From: Davidsoniella eucalypti | Taxonomy: Eukaryota > Ascomycota > Sordariomycetes > Microascales > Ceratocystidaceae | DNA: 64,000 nt | Reading direction: 5' to 3' | NCBI GenBank assembly: GCA_004009845.1 | Contig: RMBW01000048.1 | Location: 62,001 to 126,000, forward strand | Shown here: piece after piece, positions 23,627 to 33,704 of the stretch | Layout: each line of letters starts with the position of its first letter | How positions within the stretch are numbered: position 1 is the first letter of the stretch | Position numbers and translations under genes: made by a program | Notes under the pieces: model-generated | Told to the model about the DNA's origin: nothing | The model's database searches: none | What the model saw: only the letters and a program-made list of their open reading frames with translations

Positions 23627-24788
23627 ATGAGCAGTCCACGCCGCCGCATCGAGACTGATGTAAGTACAGCCTTCCTCGATATACTGCGTACTTGTCGCTT
23701 GGCGCATAACTGACTCGTTGCTTGCTCTACAGGTCATGAAGTGAGCTACTCTCCACCAGCCTGCACAACTCGATACCATACCTAACCGTATATCTTGCTA
23801 ACATACAACTTTTCTGCTTTTGTTAGGCTGTAGGATAATACCCTCCCGATATTCCACGAGACTTTACTCCCATACTTACTACTGTTGATACTCTGCATTA
23901 CAGCATGATGAGCGACTACGATGTCACTCTTGTCAATGATAATAGTATGTCGTACCTCCCCTCTTCTGCAACATGCTGCCCTGCGCTTCGCCATGTTCAA
24001 AAAATGCCTGGATATTACCGTCCATCCAACTAACAAGTGTCAAACAGTGTAAGCTAGGAACAACGAGAAAACCGGTTAAATAAAGTACCTTACCGTTTGA
24101 TACTCATATATTTTTCCTACAGGGCTGAATTCTACGTCCGATTCAAGGGCCCAGCAGAGAGTGAGCATTCCTTCGTCGTCTTACCCGATTTATACATCTA
24201 CGAACCAACAACAACTATACATCACAAAGGCTAACCATTGTCACATCGATTTTTCCGCCTAAATAGCTCCCTTCGAAGGCGGAATCTGGAAAATCCACGT
24301 TGAACTCCCGGAAAATTATCCCTACAAATCTCCGAGCATTGGATTTGTTAACCGCATATTCCATCCCAATATCGACGAGATCTCGGGCTCCGTGTGCCTT
24401 GACGTCATCAACCAGACATGGTCGCCCATGTTTGATATGGTCAATATCTTTGAGAGCTTCTTACCGCAACTTCTGCGCTACCCTAACCCGACTGATCCGT
24501 TGAACGGTGAAGCCGCTGCTTTGCTGTTGCGCGACTCTAAGGCGTACAATGCTAAAGTGAAAGGTTTGCCAGTATCCAGAACCTTTCAATACGAAAGAAA
24601 ATAGTGAGCGAAACAAGGAATGCTAACGTTTTGGATCTAATACAGAATATGTACAAAAGTTTGCTTCGAAGGATTCCAACGATGACGACGGCAACGATTC
24701 AGACCATGACTCGGATCTTTCTTCGGTTGCCTCATTCTCTGGTGATGAGGCAGTGGACGAGGCCGCAGGCCAAATGGAGGATGTCTAA
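23627..24788 (+). CDS. UBC8: Ubiquitin-conjugating enzyme E2 UBC8 (UBE2H family), with microexons
   Basis: E2 enzyme; in yeast Ubc8 works with the GID E3 ligase in degradation of gluconeogenic enzymes. The model has eight exons: 23627-23659 (33 nt), 23733-23740 (8), 23827-23829 (3), 23904-23944 (41), 24048 (1), 24123-24160 (38), 24267-24563 (297) and 24646-24788 (143). They total 564 nt, 187 residues. It opens MSSPRRRIETDVMK, continues LMMSDYDVTLVNDN and MAEFYVRFKGP, has the E2 core HVELPENYPYKSPSIGF, HPN, and catalytic Cys85 in SGSVCLDVINQTWSP, and ends in an acidic Asp/Ser tail typical of the family. With the microexons the N-terminal half matches the family as I recall it without gaps, and Cys85 falls at the yeast position. 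Without the 1-nt exon the frame is lost. The downstream exons are certain; the 3-nt and 1-nt exons are inferred. Confidence 0.9.
23733..23740 (+). other. 8-nt exon of UBC8
   Basis: GTCATGAA lies between the acceptor CTCTACAG and the donor GTGAGC. It encodes Val, Met and the first two bases of Lys. The upstream intron has a CTGAC branch motif. Both codons are invariant in UBC8 as I know the family. Confidence 0.85.
23827..23829 (+). other. Candidate 3-nt exon of UBC8
   Basis: GCT follows a strong acceptor (GCTAAC branch site, then a pyrimidine tract ending GTTAG at 23826) and precedes the donor GTAGGA. Joined to its neighbours it completes AAG and begins CTC, giving Lys-Leu as expected. Reading on past it meets a stop at once. 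Skipping it keeps frame but replaces Lys-Leu by one Asn. Confidence 0.7.
24048..24048 (+). other. Candidate 1-nt exon of UBC8
   Basis: A single T between the acceptor AAACAG (24042-24047, with ACTAAC upstream) and the donor GTAAGC (24049-24054). It completes ATG between the A ending the exon at 23944 and the G opening the exon at 24123. Omitting it breaks the frame. The one alternative seen, donor GTACCT at 23952, would add two residues not expected in the family. Confidence 0.65.
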
Positions 24789-25229
24789 AGAAACAATGAT
24801 GTAGGAGTCAAGCTTCAAGTTCTACCATTCCGTTTCACTTTGCTGTGTCCAGAATGGCTGCCTTCCACGTCAACGACCGTTGACTAAATCGACGATGAAT
24901 GGCTATAAACGGGCTGCCAACCAATCGTTCGCCCGACCTCATCTCTATCAGTATCATTAATTGGTCTTTTTTCTTGCTCGCTTTTGTTTTTCAAAGTCTC
25001 CCAATGAAGCTTTACAGGACCAAACAGGGTTATACTTCATTCTACTTTCATTATGTTTCACTTGGCTTGATAGGGGTATGATGGCTGAAACCATCTTTGT
25101 TATCATTATTGAGTAATTTAGACTTTATTATCTTTCTTATTGACCGAAACTGACGAGGGGTATCATATATCTACCATGTATATATCGTAACTAGTGTTGT
25201 TATCATGATTATTACTATTATATTAATTA
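24789..25229. other. Convergent intergenic region UBC8 / CWC16
   Basis: Two 3' ends face each other across AT-rich DNA. No gene or structure seen. Confidence 0.6.
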
Positions 25230-26543
25230 CTATTCGGAGTCGTGGTCTGAACCAGAACTATAACTTACCAGAGCCATTTTGAGGCCTTGATATTTAGTAC
25301 TAGAGACTTCTTCTTGAATAGCTTGTTGAGCACCATCTTCTGTGGTATTATTAGGAGAGGATGTAGTACTGCTGTGGGTGGTTTGGGCTCTATTTTTAGG
25401 CCCTTTTCGTTTTATCACGGCTGCTATGCTGGAAGTAGTGTTACTTTCTTTAGAACTACTGCCAGCCTTTTTGTTAACCAGAAAAGGATCATGTACTAAT
25501 CGAGTATTGCCTAGAATCTCCGAGACAAATGCGTTTTTTCGTGCTGAAGCTAAAGCTTCTGACTTTGTTGCTTTTGGCGGCTTTCCATTTTTAGAGACTC
25601 GACTAGACGTACCAACACTAGCTTGCTTGAGCTGAGCAGATGCTTTGACGGAGGACGAAGATAGTGTAGAAGCTGTAGAGATATCTGGCTTACTTGAGTC
25701 AAACAAGGGCTTGGCTAGTACAGTTTTATCGTGACGATGGCTTAATGTACCGCCCAAGCCAGAGCCAGAGTCTAGACTAGGATTGAAGCTAAGATCAAGA
25801 CTAGTGGTGCCGAAATCAACAAGACTTGCGCGCAGCTCGTCTTCACGCGAAGCTGGGAGCAAGTCGACATCTAGCGAGAGCTTATCCTTGATACTCTGTG
25901 TGTCTGCGGCGTCCTTCTCGATCTCTTTACGAGCCACACGAAAGGTTTTACGGAGTTGTTGATTCCGTGTATACGGATCGTCCCAGGCGGCCTGTGAAGC
26001 AGCATGGAGATCTTCGATACGTTCCGAAGCACGTGCAAAGTGTTCTTTATCCAGCACAGTTTTCTCCAACTTCCCGAAAGCGGACTGGCGTAGCTTCTCG
26101 CGGTCCTCTGAACCCAACGTAGATTCCTGGAGGGATAGCGCGGTAGACGATGAAGCCGGACTGTTCTCCAGGTCGCCACGGTCTTGCCGTCGACCGCCTT
26201 CGACGACGACATAGGCGGTATTTTTCGGATCTGTGTGGATCTCTAAGACGCCGCCACACACGGCGTGACGGATCCGAAAGGCCCAGATGGGCGTGGTGAA
26301 GTAAGCACCGATTTTGCGTTTTTGGGCATTGAAGCGGACGCCCTGCGGAATCAGGGATTCGGCTGGACACGAGAAACACCATACGTTGAAGGGCATTTCG
26401 AAACGCACGGTTTGATGGGCTGCATCGGTACCGTTGCCGGACGAGGTGCCGCCTGGGGGACGCTTCTTGCGGTGAATTTGGTTGCCTGAGAGGATTCCCT
26501 CGACGTCTGGCGGGACGTAACGTCCCATATTAAAGCCCTGCAT
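25230..26543 (-). CDS. CWC16/CCDC130-type splicing factor (Saf4-like)
   Basis: Spliceosome-associated protein of the CWC16 (Yju2/CCDC94/CCDC130) family, nuclear. It is a single exon of 437 residues. It opens MQGFNMGRYVPPD, as the CCDC130/Saf4 branch does. The conserved core spans about residues 45-125: FEMPFNVWCFSCPAE, GVRFNAQKRKIGAYFTTPIW and EIHTDPKNTAYVVVEGG. The first zinc knuckle is Cys-x2-Cys. The second reads His-x2-Cys (HAVC) where animal members have Cys-x2-Cys; His could still bind zinc. A helical region (KLEKTVLDKEHFARASERI) and a long Ser/Lys-rich disordered tail follow. The start is the first Met of the family pattern. It lies beside the microexon-rich UBC8, which I take as coincidence. 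Confidence 0.9.
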   Translation of the reverse strand: MQGFNMGRYVPPDVEGILSGNQIHRKKRPPGGTSSGNGTDAAHQTVRFEMPFNVWCFSCPAESLIPQGVRFNAQKRKIGAYFTTPIWAFRIRHAVCGGVLEIHTDPKNTAYVVVEGGRRQDRGDLENSPASSSTALSLQESTLGSEDREKLRQSAFGKLEKTVLDKEHFARASERIEDLHAASQAAWDDPYTRNQQLRKTFRVARKEIEKDAADTQSIKDKLSLDVDLLPASREDELRASLVDFGTTSLDLSFNPSLDSGSGLGGTLSHRHDKTVLAKPLFDSSKPDISTASTLSSSSVKASAQLKQASVGTSSRVSKNGKPPKATKSEALASARKNAFVSEILGNTRLVHDPFLVNKKAGSSSKESNTTSSIAAVIKRKGPKNRAQTTHSSTTSSPNNTTEDGAQQAIQEEVSSTKYQGLKMALVSYSSGSDHDSE

Positions 26544-27632
26544 GATGGATTATGTTGGGCTGAGATGGTAAGTGAGATGTGTGAGTGTTGATATTATGAG
26601 ATTTCGATGAAGGAAAGGATAGATAGACGATTGAAATGATGATGTGATGATTGTCTTTTTTCATGGTCGCACAAAATTCACGGTCACTACATACAGCCAG
26701 AAATAAAAGTGGGGACAGATTTATACTGTCAATATGCACCAGAACTTGAGCTTGGGCGGAGGTTTAAAGAGATAGTGCAGATATGTGCCTGGACAGATAT
26801 ATTTCGGCTTGGTATTGAGCTCATGTGTCGTCTCGAATGTTCAGTCCGCATTAGTTTCATGGGGATTTGCTTAGAATCATCAAGGTGCGGATCGTAGAGC
26901 ACCGTATCATGATATCACGTGACCAAGCATTTGACCGACGTTCCTGGATCGTCAAAATGTATGTCGATCATTTTTCACTATCTTTATTCTAATAACACGT
27001 CATATTTATCGTCCGATAAGTCAAAGAAACGACCGATAGAAAAAATCGGTGTTTCGGCACCAAATAGTGGCTTTTATCCTGTAATGCTACTATTTCGGAC
27101 CTCCGGGTACAGGCTAATTTCAAAGTTGGGGAAGGCCGTGTGAGCTCAAACGACAAGACGCTGTATTTGAAATAGCTACATGAGTGGTTCAGAGCGACTT
27201 TAGATATAGCGTAGAAATACATAAAGAGGACTCTATATGTACAGCCCTAAGAGCAAAAGTTCAATCTGCGTACCAAAAAGGACTCGGGTTTTTATATCAG
27301 GGACATGTCCCTTTCTTTTCCTACCGGCTAGGGAGACTTCAGAAGCAGCTGTAAAAACAAGGATGTATACATACATCAAAGCAATTGGCGAGTTGTTTAG
27401 AAGACAAAAAGGACAGCCACAGAAAAGGCTTATATGCGAGTGAGACCCCATCCAGTCTTCTCTTAAGAGTCAGCTTTTCCCGAGCATAAGGACAGATACC
27501 GAAAAAGATACAGAAAACAGCACTTTTCTATTCCTTTATATCTGTATATTTCCCAGAGGCACATCTTATTTCTCCGTCTTTTTGAATAACATCTACACTC
27601 ATTACACTTATACACCTTCATAATATTTAGAC
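26544..27632. other. Divergent promoter region CWC16 / MFS transporter
   Basis: About 1.1 kb between two 5' ends with no credible ORF. The last 150 bp before 27633 are pyrimidine-rich and AT-rich, as expected of a promoter and leader. Confidence 0.55.
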
Positions 27633-29203
27633 ATGAGCGTCGACTTTTATCATTCTAGCTTGGCTAGCTTGCTCCTTGTCTGCGGCTGCTTGATTACTAG
27701 CAGTAACGACAGTAATAACTACAGTGGGAATCTAAAGCTGGATGCTTCATTAACGAAAGGCCAAACTAGAGCATATCCAAAAATGGCCTCACAATGGTCC
27801 TTTTATGTGGTTTATGCGTTGGCCATGGGCGCCGAGTCGATTCAGGTAGGGGTTCGATGATCTCTTCGTGTCTATATTATTCTAACAATTATCATCTATA
27901 GAACCCATTCCTCTATTCTCTCTACCGCGATACCTATGGCCTTAAAACCGCCGCCATATCGAGCCTCTTCACTGCCGGTTTCGTTGCTGGTGCAGTGTCC
28001 TCATCCTTTGTCGGATTCATAGCCGACAGCCACGGCCGACGCTTCTCATGTCTTCTCTTCTGTCTCATCTACTCGCTTTCGGCGCTCTTGACTGCCTTCG
28101 GCTCTACATCGATCAGTCTGCTCACTGTCGGACGTATCCTAGGCGGCATAGCGACGAGCATTCTCTTCTCGGTATTTGAGTCGTGGATGGTCTCGGATTT
28201 CAGGGCAAAGCACATGCACCGTAAGGGTTTGCAGCTACAGCAGACGTTTGGCCAGCTGGCAACGATTAATAGCGTAACGGCAATCGTGGCGGGCGTGGTC
28301 AGCGAGTGGCTGGTCGGTCGCTATGATAGCAAGAAGGCTCCGTTCTTGGCAAGCACGCTGTTCTTGGGACTTGCCGCGGCGATAATCAATTCCCAATGGG
28401 TAGGGATATCGTGTGCGTATTATTGACTGGCAGATATGCTAACAATCGCGACTTAGGACGAGAACTACGGAGACTCTTTCCCGAATCCGGCTCCGGCTCC
28501 GGCCCCGGCTCCGGCTGACCAAAAGCCTAATCCAGCGGCCATCAAGAAGACGCCAGCAACTGTTTCGTCAGTGCTCAACGACAGCAACACTAAAGCCGTT
28601 GCTGTGGCTTCCATGTTGTTCGAGGGCTCCATGAACCTCTTCGTATTCTTTTGGAATCCAGCCTTGCGCGCTATTGCCACCTCTTCTTCGTCTAGCCCAT
28701 CTTCTACGGCCAGTCATCTTCCTTACGGCATAATATTCGCCTGTTTTATGTCATCATCGACGATCGCGTCGACCCTGCTCTCCAAAAGCTTCAGTGCTGG
28801 CCCTGCTGCAACTGCCGCAGCCGAACAAGCCCGTGCTAACGCCGCTTTCCGTTCCTACTATCAGGTCCTCGTGTGGGTTCTTATCGGTAGCGCCACCGCT
28901 CTTGGTTTGCCGACAATTAGTCGCGCTTTTCAGTCCGAGAGCCGCTTGTTCGCACTCTTCTGTGTTTATCAGGCCTGTGTAGGCTTATACTGGCCTTGCA
29001 TGGCGAACCTCAAGAGCCACATCGTACCGGATAATGTGCGTGCTCGGGTCTATAGCCTGCTGCGGATTCCCGTCAACATCTTTGTAGTACTGGTGATGTG
29101 GTTCGCATCGACCATCACAACTTCAACAACACCTGTGTTCGTTGTGTCTGCTTTGTCTTTGGCTATGGCTGCTGTCTCAGTGCTTGTTCTCGCTCGGGCA
29201 TAG
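27633..29203 (+). CDS. Major facilitator superfamily transporter, MFSD5-like (molybdate-anion type)
   Basis: Polytopic membrane transporter resembling the MFSD5/MOT2 molybdate family. Exons are 27633-27845, 27902-28399 and 28457-29203, giving 485 residues. The N-terminal half has the family pattern NPFLYSLYRDTYGL, a long helix pair with AGFVAGAVSSSFVGFIAD then SHGRR (the loop 2-3 motif), and ILFSVFESWMVSDF. An Ala-Pro repeat marks the central cytosolic loop. The C-terminal half has LFEGSMNLFVFFWNPAL, GIIFACFMSS and YWPCMANLKSHIVPD, also family hallmarks. Hydrophobic segments fit about 11-12 membrane helices. Molybdate is the inferred substrate from family membership alone. The start gives a hydrophobic N-terminus; a later Met at KMASQWSF is an alternative. 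Confidence 0.85.
28483..28518 (+). repeat. Ala-Pro codon repeat in MFS loop
   Basis: A short GGCTCC/GGCCCC-type repeat encodes five Pro-Ala pairs in the loop between the two six-helix halves of the transporter. Such repeats vary in length between strains. Confidence 0.7.
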
Positions 29204-29867
29204 AAAGAAGCGAATTATACTAGGAGCGACTGATGATGTGATAGAATAGCCCTAATATATAACTATATCACTATATATTTTTTCACCTTTTTTAATCATC
29301 ACGTGGTCTTTCTGTCCAAGATGGTAACTCTCTTCTGCGGAACTATTCAAGACTACGGAGTTTATTCGTAACAGATAGACGTAAAGATATGATGTCATAC
29401 CATCCAATATGCTCAGATCCAAACTAATATAGAGTTGCACGACTTTAGTTAGTAATGCTGCTTTCAGACATCTATCACACAAATATTCACCACTTTGGAT
29501 AAATGCCGTCTTTTGGCCACGCAGAGTGGCAACCATACATGTAAAAGTATAATATTAGGTTCTAGACTTTTGTTAGTTGACAAGCAGTGGCCAAATGGTG
29601 ATTTTGGAAGATAGTTGTAAAGACAGCCATTAGACAGGTGTGTACAGTCCTGAATTATATATTTGTCTCTCTCCTGATAGAAACCCAAGCATAGTCATCA
29701 GCCTGTTCTCTACAGTCTTCTTGTCTGGCCTTGAACAGCAACATTCCTCCAGCACTATCTACCATACTTGACCACTAGCCGGCATACCTTAATAGTACGT
29801 CCCACCTCGATCTCCAAACTCCAAGTCTACTCAGCTAACTCTGTCTAAAGCCTCGCATGTCGGCTCA
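29204..29867. other. Intergenic region upstream of the protease-like gene
   Basis: AT-rich spacer with no credible gene. It includes short ATATAT palindromes near 29260-29280. Confidence 0.55.
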
Positions 29868-31673
29868 ATGTCTTGTTCACTACAACTCAGGCCACGGGCT
29901 GCGGGTACTTCTGTGCCCCAGTTTATGCCTGTGTCTTTGGAAGGCTATTCCAAGCCATCTGAAGCCGAAGTGGATTCGTATTTCCTTGGCATAAGTGGCA
30001 CACCTCGGCTTGTGGCTCGGACATCTACCTCAGTTTGGAAACAATATAGAGGTTCATGCACTACAAAGAAAGCATTCTCTACTTTGAACAGCCATCCCAT
30101 TGCCGAGAAATGGTATCGAACTCTGGGATACAGACTCGTCCAAGTGCTCAGCTCTAGTGTTAACTGGAACAGCTTGTATCCGATCCGGATTGGAAATCAC
30201 AAGGATGACCACGATATGCGGAAGAGACACCCAGTTGTATTGCTTATTGGTCTGTTCCCCGAGGAGAATTGCACGTGGGAAGCAGCTATGCGGCTGGCCC
30301 TACATTGCAGAGATATTCTACGGTCATATGACATTCACGATGTCGAAGTGGAAATCAAACAAACCCAGCCCATGAAAGCGCCACCTAAAGCGCCAGCAGC
30401 GTCGACTTGTGACTTCAGGGCGTCCACAAGCACCCAGCAATTGGCTACTGCGTATCTAGGCGCCCACATAGATTGGAAGTACTCACAAGAGGTACCTCTG
30501 TCTGAAAATTTGGTCATGTCTAACATCAACGGCTCAATCATTCGCTTGCTCCCGCTTTCTGGTTATCATATTGAACAAGAAAATGCTCGGCCCGGCCAGT
30601 CTATGCCATCGGCCGGTACCGTGGGGCTACATATACGACTTAAGCCGTGGCCAGACAGTACTTCAAGCCAACCCACGTTCTACCCGTCCGTTCGCAGACC
30701 ACCCGCTCCCATTGTCTATGGACTCACTAGCCGGCAAGTTGCCGTTGGCTCCCGCATTCCATCTAGCCATGACATCAGGAAGTTTACCTCTACACATAGC
30801 AACGACAACAATATCGACCCGCAGCCACCCCGGCTACTTATTGGTGGTCTCTCATCCATTAACAAGGCTTTTACACACCTCATGATGGCAGTCAAAAAAT
30901 TAGAATGGGAGGTTTCACGGACGAAGGCAAGACTTCGTTTGGAACCTGATAATCACTATGTAGAGAATCTGCACGAGATTCAGTCTTGCTGCTTAGACTA
31001 TGCCTACAAGCTCCAGTTGTGTATAGAGGATCTTAAGCAAACAAATGCTCTACAAAGGGAGGCTGGGACAGTTTCTTACTCGCCCCGTTATAGTCTTGAT
31101 GACCAGGCAAACTTCAGAAACTGGGCCCTCCTAGAACTTTCTTACGCTGGTGCTAGTGCCTCAGCTCATGGCTATTCACATGATGCAAATAGGGTTTTCA
31201 TGGCATCATCTGTTACACAAGCAACACTGATGATGGCAGAAAACGCCTTGGAGACTAGGTTTGATATGGATCTTGAAGAAAGTGGGTTCCTTCGACTGAG
31301 AAGCAACAACATACCACCCGAGCCGCCCCTTGGACAAACAAAACTAGTTGCCAAGCAGGGTCAAAAGACTGGGTTTTCCGTCGGCATCACCAACCCAGTT
31401 GAGGCAATCCATCGTACATACTCTCCTACCGGCGATCCTGTCATATCACGGCATCTGATGGTATTAGATATCAAGAAGTGTCCCGTGTTCTCCAAGCCGG
31501 GTGATTTAGGGTCTTGTGTCTTCGATCTTCAAGGCAATATCATTGGTATCTTGGATGGTGGGTCAGTCGACAAAGATGGCCAGGGTCAGCAAGAGGCGGC
31601 CTATGTCATGCCAATTCAATGGATCTTGAAAGATATCCGGCAGTTCACAGGATATGACCCTGAAATTATATGA
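29868..31673 (+). CDS. Uncharacterised fungal protein with degenerate trypsin-like C-terminal domain
   Basis: Single-exon protein of 601 residues. I recognise the layout from uncharacterised Pezizomycotina proteins but know no function. The N-terminal domain (about 20-170) has VSLEGYSKPSEAEVDSYF, PRLVARTSTSVWKQ, NWNSLYPIRIGN, VVLLIGLFP and HDVEVEIKQ. A middle region of about 150 residues is variable. The C-terminal domain (about 330-600) resembles a trypsin-like fold: NWALLELS, GFSVGITNPVEAIH and KPGDLGSCVFDLQGNIIG, then a YVMPIQWILKDIRQFTG end. The catalytic Ser of the expected GDSGS is Leu (codon TTA at 31507-31509) and the Asp expected before WAL is Asn, so it is probably inactive. No signal peptide is visible. 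A shorter paralog follows 1 kb downstream. An out-of-frame ATG lies 10 bases before the start. Confidence 0.75.
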   Translation: MSCSLQLRPRAAGTSVPQFMPVSLEGYSKPSEAEVDSYFLGISGTPRLVARTSTSVWKQYRGSCTTKKAFSTLNSHPIAEKWYRTLGYRLVQVLSSSVNWNSLYPIRIGNHKDDHDMRKRHPVVLLIGLFPEENCTWEAAMRLALHCRDILRSYDIHDVEVEIKQTQPMKAPPKAPAASTCDFRASTSTQQLATAYLGAHIDWKYSQEVPLSENLVMSNINGSIIRLLPLSGYHIEQENARPGQSMPSAGTVGLHIRLKPWPDSTSSQPTFYPSVRRPPAPIVYGLTSRQVAVGSRIPSSHDIRKFTSTHSNDNNIDPQPPRLLIGGLSSINKAFTHLMMAVKKLEWEVSRTKARLRLEPDNHYVENLHEIQSCCLDYAYKLQLCIEDLKQTNALQREAGTVSYSPRYSLDDQANFRNWALLELSYAGASASAHGYSHDANRVFMASSVTQATLMMAENALETRFDMDLEESGFLRLRSNNIPPEPPLGQTKLVAKQGQKTGFSVGITNPVEAIHRTYSPTGDPVISRHLMVLDIKKCPVFSKPGDLGSCVFDLQGNIIGILDGGSVDKDGQGQQEAAYVMPIQWILKDIRQFTGYDPEII

Positions 31674-32702
31674 ATGGGACATATAGTGATAGTAGAGAAC
31701 TCAGTAGTCAGTGGCATTTTTGTCTTTTACAAACAAGGCGGTATCTAAATGTATCAACACTGTACTTCAAAGGTCTTTTTTTATATACAAGATTTAGTTA
31801 GTTATCGAATGAGATAGTATCCCATAACACCAAGGCTTGAATTTCCACTCATCTGAAAAAAAAGCATTCCGATGTGGATTGCCTTCGTTTATCAGATAGT
31901 TGGAATTAGACTGGAAATATGAAGACGTGTTTGTAATGTTCATTGTAGTAGCACAACACTCGAAAGCAAAGATGAGACAATGTTTCATGTTTATCAGCCC
32001 TATCCCTAGAGTTCATTGTATCGTTTCATTGAATATACCACCTTGACCCAATCATGTTTAAGCGAGATAGATATAACTTACAAGATACAAAGTATCTTGC
32101 AGCTGAGCCATCTTTTCAAATATGATGGGTTCAATTATATCTCTTCAATCATTAGTAACTCAATGTTGTGTATAATATCATGCCATTTGACATCTTCTCA
32201 TCTTATTCAATCTTTTATTGTAGATTTATGTTGCCTTCAGGCATCTACAAAACACCTTTTGGTGACACAACTACAACTGCTGCTGCAATTGCTTTGGATA
32301 GTATCTTATGTTTTGGCCATCTAGTATGGCAACTACAGGTTAAAGCAGGCAGTTACTAGACTTGGGGTTTGTTTGTATACAAACAGCAGCGAAGTAAAAG
32401 ACAACATTCAATAACATCTTTGTTGTTTTGAATCTGACCATCTTTCTTGCTGCTAACAACCAAACCTACCAAGACATTGTCTATTTTCTACAATATTCTT
32501 AACTGGGTATAGATATAGATACGCCATCAAGACTCGGGATCATCTCTCAAGCGGTATTCTATTTGCCTATTATTTCTTAACCTTCAAAACTACGCTCACT
32601 ACAAGCCTAGAGATAACCTCGACAACGACGGCTATCTTCCCCCTACACAAGAGCTCGAACTTGATTCTATCCCGAGAGTCCTATCTAGTACATTACTTTG
32701 CA
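31674..32702. other. Spacer between the two protease-like paralogs
   Basis: About 1 kb of AT-rich DNA. I saw no remnant of a coding domain and no transposon ends. It holds the 3' region of the first copy and the promoter of the second. Confidence 0.5.
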
Positions 32703-33260
32703 ATGTCTAAGCTAACAGAGCCCACGCAAGAGTCTGCACGCGAGACTGCACCTGAACTCATGCCTGTGTCGTTAGAAGGATATTCTAAGCCATCCCAGGC
32801 CGAAACCGAATTGTACTTCCACGGCTTACCTGGCACACCCCATCTGTTGGCTCGGACATCCACTTCGGAGTGGAAACAGCCAGAGGGCGAACCCGCAACA
32901 AAGAAGATTCTCCTCCCTGCGGATAAAGATCCTACGATTGACGCATGGTCTAAGGAGATGACAAGTTCTCTTTACAGGGTATTGTTTTCCTCTAGCTTTA
33001 ACTGGGCCGCGTTTTACCCCCTTCGCATTGGTGACGCTAGTGCTGATACCTATCGAAAGATACTGCTCATCACCGTGCGGGCAACTGATAATTCTACCTG
33101 GGAGGAAGGAATCCAGACGGCTCTGCGCTGCCGAAATGTTTTAAATGCATTTGGCATCCGCGATTTTGAGGTCGAAATCAAGAAGGATATCAATGGCTCA
33201 CGTCATGACTCAGTCAGTTCATTTGTTGATGATTGTCTTGAGCAAGAGAGCGCTAAGTGA
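32703..33260 (+). CDS. Truncated paralog of the upstream protease-like protein
   Basis: Protein of 185 residues that aligns with the first 170 residues of the gene at 29868. Shared runs are LMPVSLEGYSKPS (against FMPVSLEGYSKPS), LARTSTSEWKQ, FNWAAFYPLRIGD and FEVEIKK, roughly 45% identical by eye. It stops where the other copy enters its variable middle, so the trypsin-like domain is absent. A GTGAGT donor-like motif overlaps the last codon at 33256, so a downstream exon cannot be excluded, but I found no protease-like sequence beyond. It is either a stable single-domain protein or a decaying duplicate. The start is the Met at MSKLTEP; an upstream in-frame ATG at 32661 would add 14 residues with no counterpart in the other copy. 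Confidence 0.65.
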   Translation: MSKLTEPTQESARETAPELMPVSLEGYSKPSQAETELYFHGLPGTPHLLARTSTSEWKQPEGEPATKKILLPADKDPTIDAWSKEMTSSLYRVLFSSSFNWAAFYPLRIGDASADTYRKILLITVRATDNSTWEEGIQTALRCRNVLNAFGIRDFEVEIKKDINGSRHDSVSSFVDDCLEQESAK

Positions 33261-33296
33261 GTCTGGGGTACCAACTGACTACATATCCGATGCAAG

Positions 33297-33704
33297 CTAA
33301 CACCAGCTAGCACTACCGAGAAAGCCGCTTCTGTATAAGCCAGTTCCCTTATCTACAGACTTACCAGCTGGTATATAACTGTTGCCTATCATATTCCAGC
33401 TTACTAGGACATCCAGAAGACCCATTAGCACTATAACAGTGGTGATGACAAATCGGATATGACGCCGATGATGTCGACAAGGAAACTTTGCTACTTTCAG
33501 GCTGCCGTTGATAAGGTTTTGTACAAGCACAGAGACATGTGTGGGTGGAAGTTCTAGTTTATTGTTAGTAGCGGGAATAAACTCATGTATACCTTCATCC
33601 AAGACTAGTTCTTTCGGATATGGTACTCTATCATGAATTAGATCGAGCAAGACACTGTTTAAATGATTATTGTCTAGCCTATAAGGGCCAAAAAAACCCG
33701 TCAA
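33297..33704 (-). CDS. Possible small membrane protein, hypothetical
   Basis: Open frame of 135 residues opposite and just beyond the truncated paralog. It has one hydrophobic segment (FVITTVIVLMGLLDVLVSW) after a basic stretch (KFPCRHHRRHIR). No family is recognised. The only support is length and the plausible membrane segment, so it may be a chance frame. Confidence 0.25.
   Translation of the reverse strand: MTGFFGPYRLDNNHLNSVLLDLIHDRVPYPKELVLDEGIHEFIPATNNKLELPPTHVSVLVQNLINGSLKVAKFPCRHHRRHIRFVITTVIVLMGLLDVLVSWNMIGNSYIPAGKSVDKGTGLYRSGFLGSASWC

Noticed and set aside
33260..33700. Remnant protease domain downstream of the truncated paralog
   Set aside because: Plus-strand frames there show none of the NWAL, PGDxGS or FTG motifs of the first copy.
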